Assembly (NCBI RefSeq): GCF_035599575.1
Contig: NZ_CP141179.1
Span: forward strand, 3,385,001 to 3,449,000
Direction: 5' to 3'
From: Roseovarius sp. Pro17
GTDB taxonomy: Bacteria > Pseudomonadota > Alphaproteobacteria > Rhodobacterales > Rhodobacteraceae
DNA length: 64,000 nucleotides
The stretch's first letter is position 1. Every line of letters begins with the position of its first letter. Below the pieces are notes generated by a model. It worked only from the letters and a program-made list of their open reading frames with translations, was not told where the DNA came from and did no database searches. Positions 27,680-36,757 of the stretch are shown here, in pieces. The position numbers were made by a program, and so were the translations under genes.

Positions 27680-27907
27680 ATGAGCTACGCATCAAACTCA
27701 CATGCAGTTCGCCCCTCAGCCATCCAGACCCTGTCAGCAATGCTGGGTAACATGAAGCACAAGTTCGTTCAGCGCCGGTCCTATCGCCAGACCGTCAATG
27801 CGTTGTCGCATCTGTCGGACCATGAGCTGACCGATCTGGGCCTGAGCCGCGGTTCCATTCACGCCGACGCGTGGCACGCCGTTTACGGCACGCGCCACCA
27901 AGGCTAA
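27680..27907 (+). CDS. DUF1127 small RNA-binding-type protein (CcaF1-like)
   Basis: A 75-residue basic protein. The C-terminal DUF1127 signature is intact: QTVNALSHLSDHELTDLGLS and RGSIHADAWHAVYG. In Rhodobacter sphaeroides the DUF1127 protein CcaF1 is encoded just upstream of the CcsR small RNAs, binds RNA, and acts in their maturation. The same arrangement is seen here: two CCUCCUCCC-type hairpins follow within 110 bp. AAGGAA lies before the ATG at 27680; the ATG at 27659 is less well supported. It is not closely spaced with any other gene. Confidence 0.9.
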   Translation: MSYASNSHAVRPSAIQTLSAMLGNMKHKFVQRRSYRQTVNALSHLSDHELTDLGLSRGSIHADAWHAVYGTRHQG

Positions 27908-27914
27908 AATTTCG

Positions 27915-27930
27915 CCCGCCGCGCGGCGGG
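27915..27930 (+). other. 16-bp GC palindrome after the DUF1127 stop
   Basis: CCCGCCGCGCGGCGGG is a perfect palindrome 8 nt after the stop. It has no T-run, so it is more likely an RNase-processing or stability hairpin between the mRNA and the downstream sRNA than a terminator. Confidence 0.6.
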
Positions 27931-27940
27931 TGCACGATAT

Positions 27941-28016
27941 CCGGATGCCTCAACTCCTCCCGAAGGCATCCGGGCATGGCGGCGGCCCTTTCCTCCTCCC
28001 TGGGGGGCCGCTGCCA
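27941..28016 (+). ncRNA. CcsR/cuckoo-like small RNA (two anti-SD hairpins)
   Basis: Two adjacent stem-loops expose pyrimidine-rich anti-Shine-Dalgarno loops. The first is CCGGATGCCT (27941-27950) paired with AGGCATCCGG (27964-27973) around a loop with CTCCTCCC. The second is GGCGGCGGCCC (27978-27988) paired with GGGCCGCTGCC (28005-28015) around a loop with CCTCCTCCC (27992-28000). This is the defining layout of the CcsR/cuckoo RNA family, stress-induced sRNAs processed from a DUF1127 transcript in R. sphaeroides. Exact ends are unknown. A third hairpin, CCCCTCG-CTG-CGAGGGG (28021-28037), may be part of a terminator but lacks a T-run. Confidence 0.8.
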
Positions 28017-28159
28017 AATTCCCCTCGCTGCGAGGGGCGGAGGGTATGCACGACATGGCTGATTTGAACCGGCACGCACCTATCAAGGCGCGGCGCCGGT
28101 TTTCGGTCGTCCGGAATTTAGTATTTGTGGAACAATGAAAGAGCGCGGCGCGCGACGGA

Positions 28160-29074
28160 TCAATCGCCGGGAATGTTCTGCATGTGCCGCTCGCCTCTGG
28201 CCTCTGCCAATGCGATCTGCTTTTGCCTTTCGCGAAATCGGTCCTTGTCCGCCTCGCTGGTCTCATCGGTGCAGTGATGACAGGCAACGCCCTGTTCGTA
28301 TTCGGTGCGCTGCATATCGGCGGGCAAGATAGGGCGGCGGCAGGCATGGCACAGGTGGTGGGGCCCTTCAGTTAGGCCGTGGCCCACCGACACACGCCCA
28401 TCAAAGACAAAGCATTCGCCCTGCCATTTGCTCTGCTCCTGCGGGACCTCTTCGAGGTATTTCAGGATACCACCCTTGAGGTGATAGACGTCCTCGACGC
28501 CCTGGCCCAAGAGGTAGTTCGTCGATTTCTCGCAGCGGATGCCACCGGTGCAGAACATGGCGATACGCTTGTTATGAAAGCGGTGCTTGTTCGCCTCCCA
28601 CCATGCGGGAAAGTCGCGAAAGCTGGCCGTTTCGGGATCGATTGCACCTTGGAACGTACCGATGGCGACTTCGTAGTCGTTGCGGGTGTCGATTACGGCG
28701 ACGTCCGGCTCTGCGATCAGCGCGTTCCAGTCGGCGGGGCGGACATAATGTCCCGCCCGCGCGCGCGGATCGACGTCGGGCTGACCCATCGTGACGATCT
28801 CGCGTTTCATCCGCACCTTGAGGCGTCCGAAAGGTTGCTGTCTGCTGGTGCTCTCCTTGTGCTCCAGCGCCGCGCAATCGGGCCAGGCGCGCAGATGCGC
28901 CAGAACCGCCTCGATGCCGTTGCGCGGCCCGGCGATGGTTCCGTTTATCCCCTCATGCGCGAGGATGAGCGAGCCGGTTATCCCCTCGGCCCGGCAAAGC
29001 TCCAGCAGCGGCCCTTGCAGCGCGGCGGGGTCATTCAGACGGCAAAAGTGATAAAGTGCGGCGATGGTGAACAT
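28160..29074 (-). CDS. trhO: tRNA uridine(34) hydroxylase (rhodanese-like)
   Basis: A 304-residue protein of the YceA/TrhO group, which adds a 5-hydroxyl to uridine 34 of several tRNAs. An N-terminal UPF0176-type domain (ITGSLILAHEGINGTIAG) precedes a rhodanese domain with VAVIDTRNDYEVAIGTFQGA and AMFCTGGIRCEKSTNYLL; the two cysteines are Cys175 and Cys181. A C-terminal region has two CxxC pairs (LCHACRRP and CHHC) that could bind zinc. I start at MFTIAALYHF (29074); the longer in-frame N-terminus has no SD and no homologous look. It is divergent from pncA. Confidence 0.92.
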   Translation of the reverse strand: MFTIAALYHFCRLNDPAALQGPLLELCRAEGITGSLILAHEGINGTIAGPRNGIEAVLAHLRAWPDCAALEHKESTSRQQPFGRLKVRMKREIVTMGQPDVDPRARAGHYVRPADWNALIAEPDVAVIDTRNDYEVAIGTFQGAIDPETASFRDFPAWWEANKHRFHNKRIAMFCTGGIRCEKSTNYLLGQGVEDVYHLKGGILKYLEEVPQEQSKWQGECFVFDGRVSVGHGLTEGPHHLCHACRRPILPADMQRTEYEQGVACHHCTDETSEADKDRFRERQKQIALAEARGERHMQNIPGD

Positions 29075-29175
29075 GCGCGCGGGTTTAGGCCCAAGGGATG
29101 CGCACGGCAAGAGGGACGATGTTGACGCCGGGCGTGGCGGTGCCTACCGATGAGCAGGCCAATGAGGAGACTACC

Positions 29176-29772
29176 ATGACCGACGCCCTGATCGTGATCG
29201 ACATGCAGAACGATTTTTGCCCCGGCGGCGCGCTGGGCGTGACTGGTGGCGATGTCATCGTCGACGACATCAACGCGCGCATGAGCGCATTCGGCGCAAT
29301 GATCCTGACGCAGGACTGGCATCCGGCGGGACATTCCTCCTTTGCGTCTAGCCATCCGGGCGCAAAGCCGATGGACGTGACCGACATGCCTTATGGCCCG
29401 CAAGTGCTGTGGCCCGATCATTGCGTTCAGGGCAGCGCGGGCGCGCGTTTTCACGACCAACTGGACACGGATCGCGCCGACATGATCATTCGCAAGGGCT
29501 ATAACCCGTCGATCGACAGCTACTCGGCCTTTTTCGAGAATGATCGCGAAACGCCTACTGGCTTGCATGGGTATCTGCAAACACGCGGCATCACGGCGCT
29601 GACAATGGTGGGGTTGGCGCTGGATTTCTGCGTCAACTTCTCGGCCGTGGACGCCGCCAGACTGGGCTACGACGTGCGGGTCGAGACGTCGCTCAGTCGC
29701 GGAATCGACGTCAATGGCTCGATGGACGCAGCGTTGGCGGGGATGCGCGCAGCGGGCGTGGCGCTGATCTGA
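29176..29772 (+). CDS. pncA: Nicotinamidase
   Basis: A 198-residue isochorismatase-fold amidase that turns nicotinamide into nicotinate for NAD recycling. Asp in VIDMQNDFCPGGALG, the metal-site QDWHPAGHSSFAS histidines, the Lys of IIRKGYNP and the nucleophile Cys in GLALDFCVNFSAVDA are all present. GAGGAG is 6 nt before the ATG at 29176, which sets the start 26 codons after the first in-frame codon. It converges closely (2 bp) with the VanZ-like gene. Confidence 0.95.
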   Translation: MTDALIVIDMQNDFCPGGALGVTGGDVIVDDINARMSAFGAMILTQDWHPAGHSSFASSHPGAKPMDVTDMPYGPQVLWPDHCVQGSAGARFHDQLDTDRADMIIRKGYNPSIDSYSAFFENDRETPTGLHGYLQTRGITALTMVGLALDFCVNFSAVDAARLGYDVRVETSLSRGIDVNGSMDAALAGMRAAGVALI

Positions 29773-29774
29773 CG

Positions 29775-30119
29775 CTATCGACGCAGCGCGCGCATGGCCA
29801 GCGCGCCGGTGGTGGCGCCAAGCGCGTCGGCGACCAGATCGGCCAGCTCCGCACTGCGTCCAACGAAGGGCTGCACCAGTTCGATCCCTGCGCCGAACAG
29901 CGTGGCAGCAGCGACAATGGCCAATGTCCGGCGCGGGTAGGCAAATCCAAGCGGCGACGCCAGCGCAGCGAAGCCGATGAAATGCTGGATCTTGTCGCTG
30001 CTCGGTGGGCCGATAGCAGGCATTACGGGGCTGAGCGTCGAAACACAAAGCGCCGCCGCGATAAGTGCCGTCGCGTACCACGCCCATCTGTGCGCTCGCG
30101 GGATCGAAAATGGGGGCAT
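29775..30119 (-). CDS. VanZ-like small membrane protein
   Basis: A 114-residue protein with three to four hydrophobic segments. The stretch SSDKIQHFIGFAALASPLGF (an S-DK-xHFxxFxxL pattern) and a GAGIELVQPFVGRSAELADL segment are typical of VanZ-type membrane proteins, whose function is mostly unknown. I start at the ATG encoding MPPFSIPRAHR, with CGGAG 9 nt upstream. The frame upstream is Arg-rich and runs into the promoter region of glmM. It is divergent from glmM. Confidence 0.75.
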   Translation of the reverse strand: MPPFSIPRAHRWAWYATALIAAALCVSTLSPVMPAIGPPSSDKIQHFIGFAALASPLGFAYPRRTLAIVAAATLFGAGIELVQPFVGRSAELADLVADALGATTGALAMRALRR

Positions 30120-30286
30120 GATGGCGACTCCGGGTGTCAGAACGATGGCGCGGTTCTGCCTGCCCCGCGCGCCAATGGCAACACGCGCGCTCTCGCCAAG
30201 GCGACGCAGGGCCGTTATAGCGGCAGGCAATCGGACGGCCCCGCGCCGCCCCCTTGATCCGGTACGTAATGACAAAAGGCACTCTC

Positions 30287-31630
30287 ATGACGCGCAATAT
30301 TTTCGGCACCGACGGCATTCGCGGCACCGCCAACACCTATCCCATGACTGCCGAGATGGCACTGCGCGTCGGCGCTGCGGCAGGACGGCATTTTCGTCAG
30401 GACGGGCTGAACGGCCACCGCGTGGTGATCGGCAAGGATACGCGCCGTTCGGGTTATATGATCGAAAACGCGCTGACCGCCGGGCTGACCTCGACCGGCA
30501 TGAACGTGCTGCTGCTGGGGCCAGTGCCGACGCCAGCGGTCGCATTCCTCACGCGTTCAATGCGGGCCGATCTGGGCATCATGATATCGGCCAGCCACAA
30601 TCCGCATCACGACAACGGGATCAAGTTCTTTGGCCCCGATGGATTCAAGCTGGACGACGCCTCTGAGGCTGAAATCGAGCGGATCATCGCGGACGAGATT
30701 CAACTCGCTAAGCCCGTCAATATCGGCCGCGCCAAGCGGATTGAGGAAGGACAGGGCCGCTATGTCGAATATGCCAAAACGACGGTTCCGCGCACCACTC
30801 GGCTGACCGGCCTCAAGATTGTCGTCGATTGCGCCAATGGTGCCGCCTACAAGGCCGCGCCCGAAGTCCTGTGGGAGCTGGGCGCCGATGTGATCCCGCT
30901 GGGCACGTCACCCGATGGATTCAACATAAACCTTGGCTGTGGCTCGACATCGCCGCAGGCAGCGGCAGATGCGGTGCGCAGTCACGGCGCCGACCTGGGC
31001 ATATGCCTTGATGGGGACGCTGACCGCATCGTGCTGATTGACGAAATGGGGCGCATTGTCGACGGTGATCAGATCATGGCGCTTTTTGCGCGACTGTGGT
31101 CCGAAGCAGGCACGCTGGCGGGCGACGTCTTGGTCTCGACCGTCATGTCCAATCTGGGGCTGGAGCGGTATCTGCAAGGCATCGGCATCGCGCTGGAGCG
31201 CACAAAAGTTGGCGACCGCCACGTGGTCGAGCGGATGCGCGCAGGCGGCTTCAACCTCGGCGGTGAGCAGTCGGGCCATATCGTGATGAGCGATTACGCC
31301 ACCACCGGCGACGGGCTGGTGGCCGGTTTGCAATTCGTCGCCGCGATGGTCACCAGCGGCCAGCCAGCCAGCGCGCTGCTGCACAGCTTCGATCCGGTGC
31401 CGCAGCTGTTGGAAAACGTCAAGCTGGCCAACGGAACCACGCCGCTGGACAATTCCGCCGTTCAGGACGTGATCGCCGCGCAGGAACAGCGGCTAAAGGG
31501 CAAAGGCCGGCTGCTGATCCGCCCCTCCGGGACCGAACCGCTGATCCGTGTGATGGCCGAATGCGAGGACGAGGACATGCTGCGCGATGTCGTCGCCATC
31601 ATCGCAGACGCAGTGCGCAAGGCGAGCTGA
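30287..31630 (+). CDS. glmM: Phosphoglucosamine mutase
   Basis: A 447-residue cytosolic mutase that converts glucosamine-6-phosphate to glucosamine-1-phosphate for UDP-GlcNAc, needed for peptidoglycan, LPS and surface glycans. The N-terminal FGTDGIRG, the phosphoserine loop [20 protein letters not shown], the metal loop [15 protein letters not shown] and the sugar-specificity GGEQSGHIV are intact, as is the C-terminal phosphate-binding [12 protein letters not shown]. Start at the ATG 30287 gives the usual length and FGTDG position; the upstream GTG/ATG codons are not needed. Its stop is 10 bp before palindromic element copy B. Confidence 0.97.
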   Translation: MTRNIFGTDGIRGTANTYPMTAEMALRVGAAAGRHFRQDGLNGHRVVIGKDTRRSGYMIENALTAGLTSTGMNVLLLGPVPTPAVAFLTRSMRADLGIMISASHNPHHDNGIKFFGPDGFKLDDASEAEIERIIADEIQLAKPVNIGRAKRIEEGQGRYVEYAKTTVPRTTRLTGLKIVVDCANGAAYKAAPEVLWELGADVIPLGTSPDGFNINLGCGSTSPQAAADAVRSHGADLGICLDGDADRIVLIDEMGRIVDGDQIMALFARLWSEAGTLAGDVLVSTVMSNLGLERYLQGIGIALERTKVGDRHVVERMRAGGFNLGGEQSGHIVMSDYATTGDGLVAGLQFVAAMVTSGQPASALLHSFDPVPQLLENVKLANGTTPLDNSAVQDVIAAQEQRLKGKGRLLIRPSGTEPLIRVMAECEDEDMLRDVVAIIADAVRKAS

Positions 31631-31640
31631 GGCCGAACGT

Positions 31641-31688
31641 AAAGCGTTTCGCGAAAATCTGTGATTCAGGTTTTTCGCGAAACGCTTT
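31641..31688. repeat. Dispersed palindromic element, copy B (best formed)
   Basis: AAAGCGTTTCGCGAAAA (31641-31657) and TTTTCGCGAAACGCTTT (31672-31688) are perfect 17-bp inverted arms around ATCTGTGATTCAGG. It lies between convergent glmM and the permease gene and includes the first two bases read of the permease stop codon (TAAAGCG on the minus strand). It probably acts as a bidirectional transcription end. Copies A (20223-20272) and C (40912-40959) share the core. Confidence 0.85.
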
Positions 31689-32508
31689 AGCGCCGCGCGT
31701 CCCAACTGGAGGACGCATGGCGGCGCGTATAAAATTCGCCCATCAGGCCGATCATCGTCAACGTGATCGCCACGACGATGGGATAGGTCACATTCGAATT
31801 ATGCGGCGAGTAATTGACGAACACGAACCCCCGCGCCTGATCGATCGTGTGAAACAGCGGATTCCAGTCGAACATCCGCAGCATATAGGTCGGCAACATG
31901 TTGGCCACGAACATCTTGCCCGACGCGATCATGTTCGCCCGCTGATAGACGGTGGCGAAGGTCGCAACGAACGTGGGAAACCACGGCTTGATCGCCAGCA
32001 GGACCAGTCCGATCGACGCGCCGGTAAACCACGCCAACAGCAGCATTCCAAAAGCCGGGTATGGTCGCTCGATCTCGAACGGAGTCACTGCGACGTGGTA
32101 GACAAAGAGGATCAGGACCATGGTAAAGACCTGCACATAGAGTGCGCCCAGCGCCGCCGAAGTGATCGAAATGGCCGTGGTCATTGGCGCGTGCTTCATC
32201 ATCGGTGATGACGGCCCTTCGGCCCCGACGACCGCGCCCAGCGTTTTTACATGCGTCAGGAACAGAAAAATCCCCGACATGATATAGAGCAGGAAATCCC
32301 CGCGCAACGCCGCACCGCGCAACCCCAGAACCGAGAACATGACGTAGAACGCCGCCAGAAAAACCAGTGCCTGAAGGATATTCAGCCCGATTGCCACGAA
32401 CGCGTTACCATGCGCCTTGCGCACGTCGCGCACCGTCGCGTGATACATCAGCTCGAGTATCGAGACCGCAGTGTGCAGCTTCGACTTGTGATGGATTTTT
32501 TGAAACAT
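31687..32508 (-). CDS. ABC-2-type polysaccharide export permease (KpsM-like)
   Basis: A 273-residue inner-membrane protein with six predicted membrane spans. It resembles KpsM/ABC-2 permeases: a hydrophilic N-terminal helix before the first span (HHKSKLHTAVSILELMYHAT), LNILQALVFLAAFYVMFSVL, then the paired later spans and a conserved WNPLFHTIDQARGFVF near the end. Such permeases export capsular or similar polysaccharides with a KpsT-like ATPase. No ATPase gene is adjacent. The stop codon (31687-31689) lies inside the palindromic element. I start at MFQKIHHK (32508); extension is possible but unneeded. It is divergent from cysQ and the glycan block. Confidence 0.8.
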   Translation of the reverse strand: MFQKIHHKSKLHTAVSILELMYHATVRDVRKAHGNAFVAIGLNILQALVFLAAFYVMFSVLGLRGAALRGDFLLYIMSGIFLFLTHVKTLGAVVGAEGPSSPMMKHAPMTTAISITSAALGALYVQVFTMVLILFVYHVAVTPFEIERPYPAFGMLLLAWFTGASIGLVLLAIKPWFPTFVATFATVYQRANMIASGKMFVANMLPTYMLRMFDWNPLFHTIDQARGFVFVNYSPHNSNVTYPIVVAITLTMIGLMGEFYTRRHASSSWDARR

Positions 32509-32639
32509 TGCGTCGACCCTGCGCCGTTGCCCCTGCCCTCTTATCACGGAATTCTTGCCGTTCCGTTAGCATCGCACCATAAGGGGCCGGACCATTTCCC
32601 GCAACACCGCGTTGCCGGCCCCGATGCAGGAGACATACC

Positions 32640-33437
32640 TTGGACTACGCACGACTAACGACCCAGATGCGCCGCCTTGCCCTCGAGGCCGGAGATGCGA
32701 TCATGCAGATCTATGGCCAGGATGATTTCGACGTGAAATCAAAATCCGACGACAGCCCTGTCACCGCCGCCGACGAGGCCGCCGATGCGCTGATCTCGGC
32801 CGGGCTGCGCGCCGAATTCCCCGACGTGCTGCTGGTCACAGAAGAGCAGGCAGCCTCGCATGAAAAACAAGCCGACACGTTCCTGATCGTCGACCCGCTG
32901 GACGGGACCAAGGAATTCATCCACCGGCGCGGCGATTTCACCGTGAACATCGCCTATGTCGAACATGGCACACCCACGCGCGGCGTCGTCTATGCGCCCG
33001 CCAAGGGCCGCATGTTTTACACACTCGCCGATGGCACGGCGGTCGAGGAAACCGGCCCGTTGGACAAGACCGAGGTGGGGCCGCAAACGCAAATCCACGT
33101 TTCTAGCCCGGACAACAGCGCATTGATGGTCGTCGCCTCGAAATCGCACCGCGATCAGGCGACCGACGACTACATCGGAAAATACGCCGTCAAGGACAGC
33201 AAAAGCGCCGGCAGTTCGCTGAAATTCTGCCTCGTCGCGACGGGCGAGGCTGACATCTATCCGCGCGTCGGGCGGACCATGGAATGGGACACCGCCGCCG
33301 GTCACGCCGTGCTCGCCGGGGCGGGTGGACGCGTTGTACGCTTTGACGATCACACACCGCTTATCTATGGCAAAGAAGGCTATGCGAACCCGTTCTTTAT
33401 CGCCTATTCGCCCAAAGTCACTCTCAAGGATGCGTGA
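32640..33437 (+). CDS. cysQ: 3'(2'),5'-bisphosphate nucleotidase
   Basis: A 265-residue phosphatase of the inositol monophosphatase fold that converts PAP, the by-product of sulfotransfer and sulfate reduction, to AMP. The metal and catalytic motifs are in place: the TEEQ Glu near residue 67, DPLDGTKEFIHRRGDFTV (Asp85 and Asp88) and WDTAAGHAVLAGAGG. The start is TTG, with AGGAG 7 nt before it and the family's usual N-terminal length; no ATG fits. It leads the co-directional run cysQ-galU-galE-glycosyltransferases-sulfotransferase, which fits a need to clear PAP during glycan sulfation. Confidence 0.95.
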   Translation: MDYARLTTQMRRLALEAGDAIMQIYGQDDFDVKSKSDDSPVTAADEAADALISAGLRAEFPDVLLVTEEQAASHEKQADTFLIVDPLDGTKEFIHRRGDFTVNIAYVEHGTPTRGVVYAPAKGRMFYTLADGTAVEETGPLDKTEVGPQTQIHVSSPDNSALMVVASKSHRDQATDDYIGKYAVKDSKSAGSSLKFCLVATGEADIYPRVGRTMEWDTAAGHAVLAGAGGRVVRFDDHTPLIYGKEGYANPFFIAYSPKVTLKDA

Positions 33438-33633
33438 CAACGGAAAGAATGCCCGACGCGGGCGAGCGTGATCCCGCCCTATGGCGCGATATCGCCTAAC
33501 TATAGAAAAAATGGTGCAAAACCTCTCCACTTCGGTGCAAGAACGTCGTAAACGCGCCTAGTTTCAGGGCTAAACGGGAATGCGGCAATCGTTTTTCTGC
33601 CGACCTTAAGCTGAACAAAAAAAGGGACCACCA

Positions 33634-34527
33634 ATGCACCGCAAGGTTACCAAGGCCATCTTTCCGGTGGCGGGCATGGGGACGCGCTTTCTTCCGGCGA
33701 CGAAATCTGTGCCGAAAGAGATCATGACGCTGGTCGACCGCCCGCTGGTGCAATACGCCATCGACGAAGCGCGCGCCGCCGGGATCAAGGAATTCATCTT
33801 TGTCACCTCACGCGGCAAGGGCGCGCTGGAGGACTATTTCGACAACGCCCCGCAGCTAGAGCAGACCCTGCGTGAGAAGGGCAAGACAGAGCTATTGGAT
33901 ATCCTTAAATCCACCAACATGGATTCGGGCGAGATCGCGTATATGCGTCAGCACAAGCCGCTGGGCCTGGGCCACGCCGTCTGGTGCGCCCGCCGCCTGA
34001 TCGGAAACGAACCCTTTGCCGTCATACTGCCCGACGACGTGATCGCGGCAGAAACGCCCTGCCTTCAGCAGATGGTAGAAGCGTTCAACGAAAACCCCGG
34101 CAACATCGTCGCCGCAATGGAGGTGCCCGACGACAAGGCGTCGTCCTACGGCATCCTCGACATCAAGGACGACATGGGGGATCTGGTCTCGACCAAGGGG
34201 ATGGTCGAAAAACCGGCACCTGGCACAGCGCCCTCGAATCTGGCCGTCATTGGCCGCTACATCCTGACGCCCACCGTCCTTGAAATGCTGAACAAGAAGC
34301 AGGTCGGCGCTGGTGGCGAGATCCAACTGACCGATGCAATCGACGGGGCGCGCAGCACAGGCGAAGAGGTCTATGGCTTCCGCTTTAAGGGGCATCGCTA
34401 CGATTGCGGCTCCAAGGCTGGGTTCCTTCAGGCCACGGTTGCCTTCGCGCTGGCACGCGACGATCTGCGTGACGATCTGCGCGACTTCCTCTACGCGGTT
34501 GTCGAGGCGGACAAAGCCGCCCGCTGA
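33634..34527 (+). CDS. galU: UTP-glucose-1-phosphate uridylyltransferase
   Basis: A 297-residue nucleotidyltransferase that makes UDP-glucose. The family motifs are FPVAGMGTRFLPATKSVPKE, the substrate-binding VLPDDVIA and VEKPAPG, and the C-terminal RYDCGSKAGFLQATV. Length and start (AAGGGA upstream of the ATG) are normal. It precedes galE by 22 bp and supplies its substrate. The 196-bp gap from cysQ is AT-richer and could hold a second promoter, but I see no clear boxes. Confidence 0.98.
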   Translation: MHRKVTKAIFPVAGMGTRFLPATKSVPKEIMTLVDRPLVQYAIDEARAAGIKEFIFVTSRGKGALEDYFDNAPQLEQTLREKGKTELLDILKSTNMDSGEIAYMRQHKPLGLGHAVWCARRLIGNEPFAVILPDDVIAAETPCLQQMVEAFNENPGNIVAAMEVPDDKASSYGILDIKDDMGDLVSTKGMVEKPAPGTAPSNLAVIGRYILTPTVLEMLNKKQVGAGGEIQLTDAIDGARSTGEEVYGFRFKGHRYDCGSKAGFLQATVAFALARDDLRDDLRDFLYAVVEADKAAR

Positions 34528-34549
34528 GGCAACATCGAAGGGACGGCTC

Positions 34550-35533
<984 letters not shown>

Positions 35534-35571
35534 GCGCGAGTCTGACGTTCGCGAAACTGGGCGGAGATTGG

Positions 35572-36615
35572 ATGAGCGACAGCGCGCAACCAAAGGCGAC
35601 TGCGGCAGCGCTGGCCATGGCCTATAGCCTGCGCTGGAAGCGTCGACGGCTGCTGTGGCGCAGCTTTCGCAAGCGCCGCCAGCTAAGCGTCGTGACGGAC
35701 CGCACCCGCCAGATCACGCCCGGCGCGATCTTGTGCTTTTCGACCATGCGCAACGAGGCGGTGCGCCTGCCCTTTTGGCTGGACCATCACCGCGCACTCG
35801 GCGTCGATCATTTCCTGATCGTGGACAATGACAGCGACGATGGCACGCGTGAATACCTCAGCGATCAGCCTGACGTGTCGCTCTGGCGCACTCCGGCCAG
35901 CTACCGCCTGTCGCGTTTCGGCGTCGATTGGCTGACATGGCTGCAAATGCGCCACGGGCATGATCATTGGTGCCTGACGCTGGATGCGGACGAAATCCTG
36001 ATCTATCCCTTCCACGACACCCGCCCCCTTCCCGCGCTGACCGAATGGCTGGACCGCAAGCAGATCCGCTCTTTTGGTGCGCTGATGCTGGACATGTATC
36101 CAAAGGGGCCAGTCAGCGCGGCGCCCTACGGCGCCGGGGACGATCCGCGCATTGCGCTGCCGTGGTTCGACGGCGGCAACTACATGATCCAAAAGCAGAA
36201 CCGCCTTGAAAACCTGTGGATACAGGGCGGGCCCCGCGCGCGCGCCTTCTTTGCCAATGAGCCGCGCCGCGCCCCCACGATGGGCAAGGTGCCGCTGGTT
36301 AAATGGCGTCGCGGCTATGCCTATGTCAGTTCGACCCACTCGGCCCTGCCGCGCGGGCTGAACCATGTCTATGACGAGGCGGGCGGCGAATGGACCAGCG
36401 GCGTCCTGCTGCACACCAAGTTCCTGCATATGATCATCCAAAGATCTGCCGAAGAGAAAGAGCGGCAGGAACACTTTGCCAGTTCCGGCCTCTACGTCGG
36501 GTATTACGACAGCCTGAGGGGCGACCCGGACCTGTGGTGCGACGGTTCCACCCGGTATCTGGGCTGGCGTCAGCTAGAGGCGATGGGCCTTATGTCACGC
36601 GGGACATGGCTGTGA
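35572..36615 (+). CDS. GT2-like glycosyltransferase, tandem copy 1
   Basis: A 347-residue protein of the Glyco_tranf_2_4 type: STMRNEAVRLPFWLDHHRAL, then VDHFLIVDNDSDDGTREYL, and a DxD-type motif in LTLDADEILIYPF near residue 140. These are the nucleotide-sugar and metal sites of GT2-like enzymes. A basic N-terminal stretch (RWKRRRLLWRSFRKRRQ) could bind membranes. GGAG is 6 nt before the ATG. The next gene encodes a close paralogue, alike in length and in order of motifs, ending WRQLEAMGLMSRG in this copy. The acceptor is unknown. Confidence 0.85.
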   Translation: MSDSAQPKATAAALAMAYSLRWKRRRLLWRSFRKRRQLSVVTDRTRQITPGAILCFSTMRNEAVRLPFWLDHHRALGVDHFLIVDNDSDDGTREYLSDQPDVSLWRTPASYRLSRFGVDWLTWLQMRHGHDHWCLTLDADEILIYPFHDTRPLPALTEWLDRKQIRSFGALMLDMYPKGPVSAAPYGAGDDPRIALPWFDGGNYMIQKQNRLENLWIQGGPRARAFFANEPRRAPTMGKVPLVKWRRGYAYVSSTHSALPRGLNHVYDEAGGEWTSGVLLHTKFLHMIIQRSAEEKERQEHFASSGLYVGYYDSLRGDPDLWCDGSTRYLGWRQLEAMGLMSRGTWL

Positions 36616-36757
36616 GCGGCGCAATAACAGTTTACCCAAGCGACCCAAGGCCTTATCATACACGCACCGCGTGTCGCGCCGCTGGAACCAGAGGCAATAG
36701 AACCTTAATCCCCGGCGTCTATGCTGCGCGTGAGGCAAGGCTCAGAGGAAGCTCATC

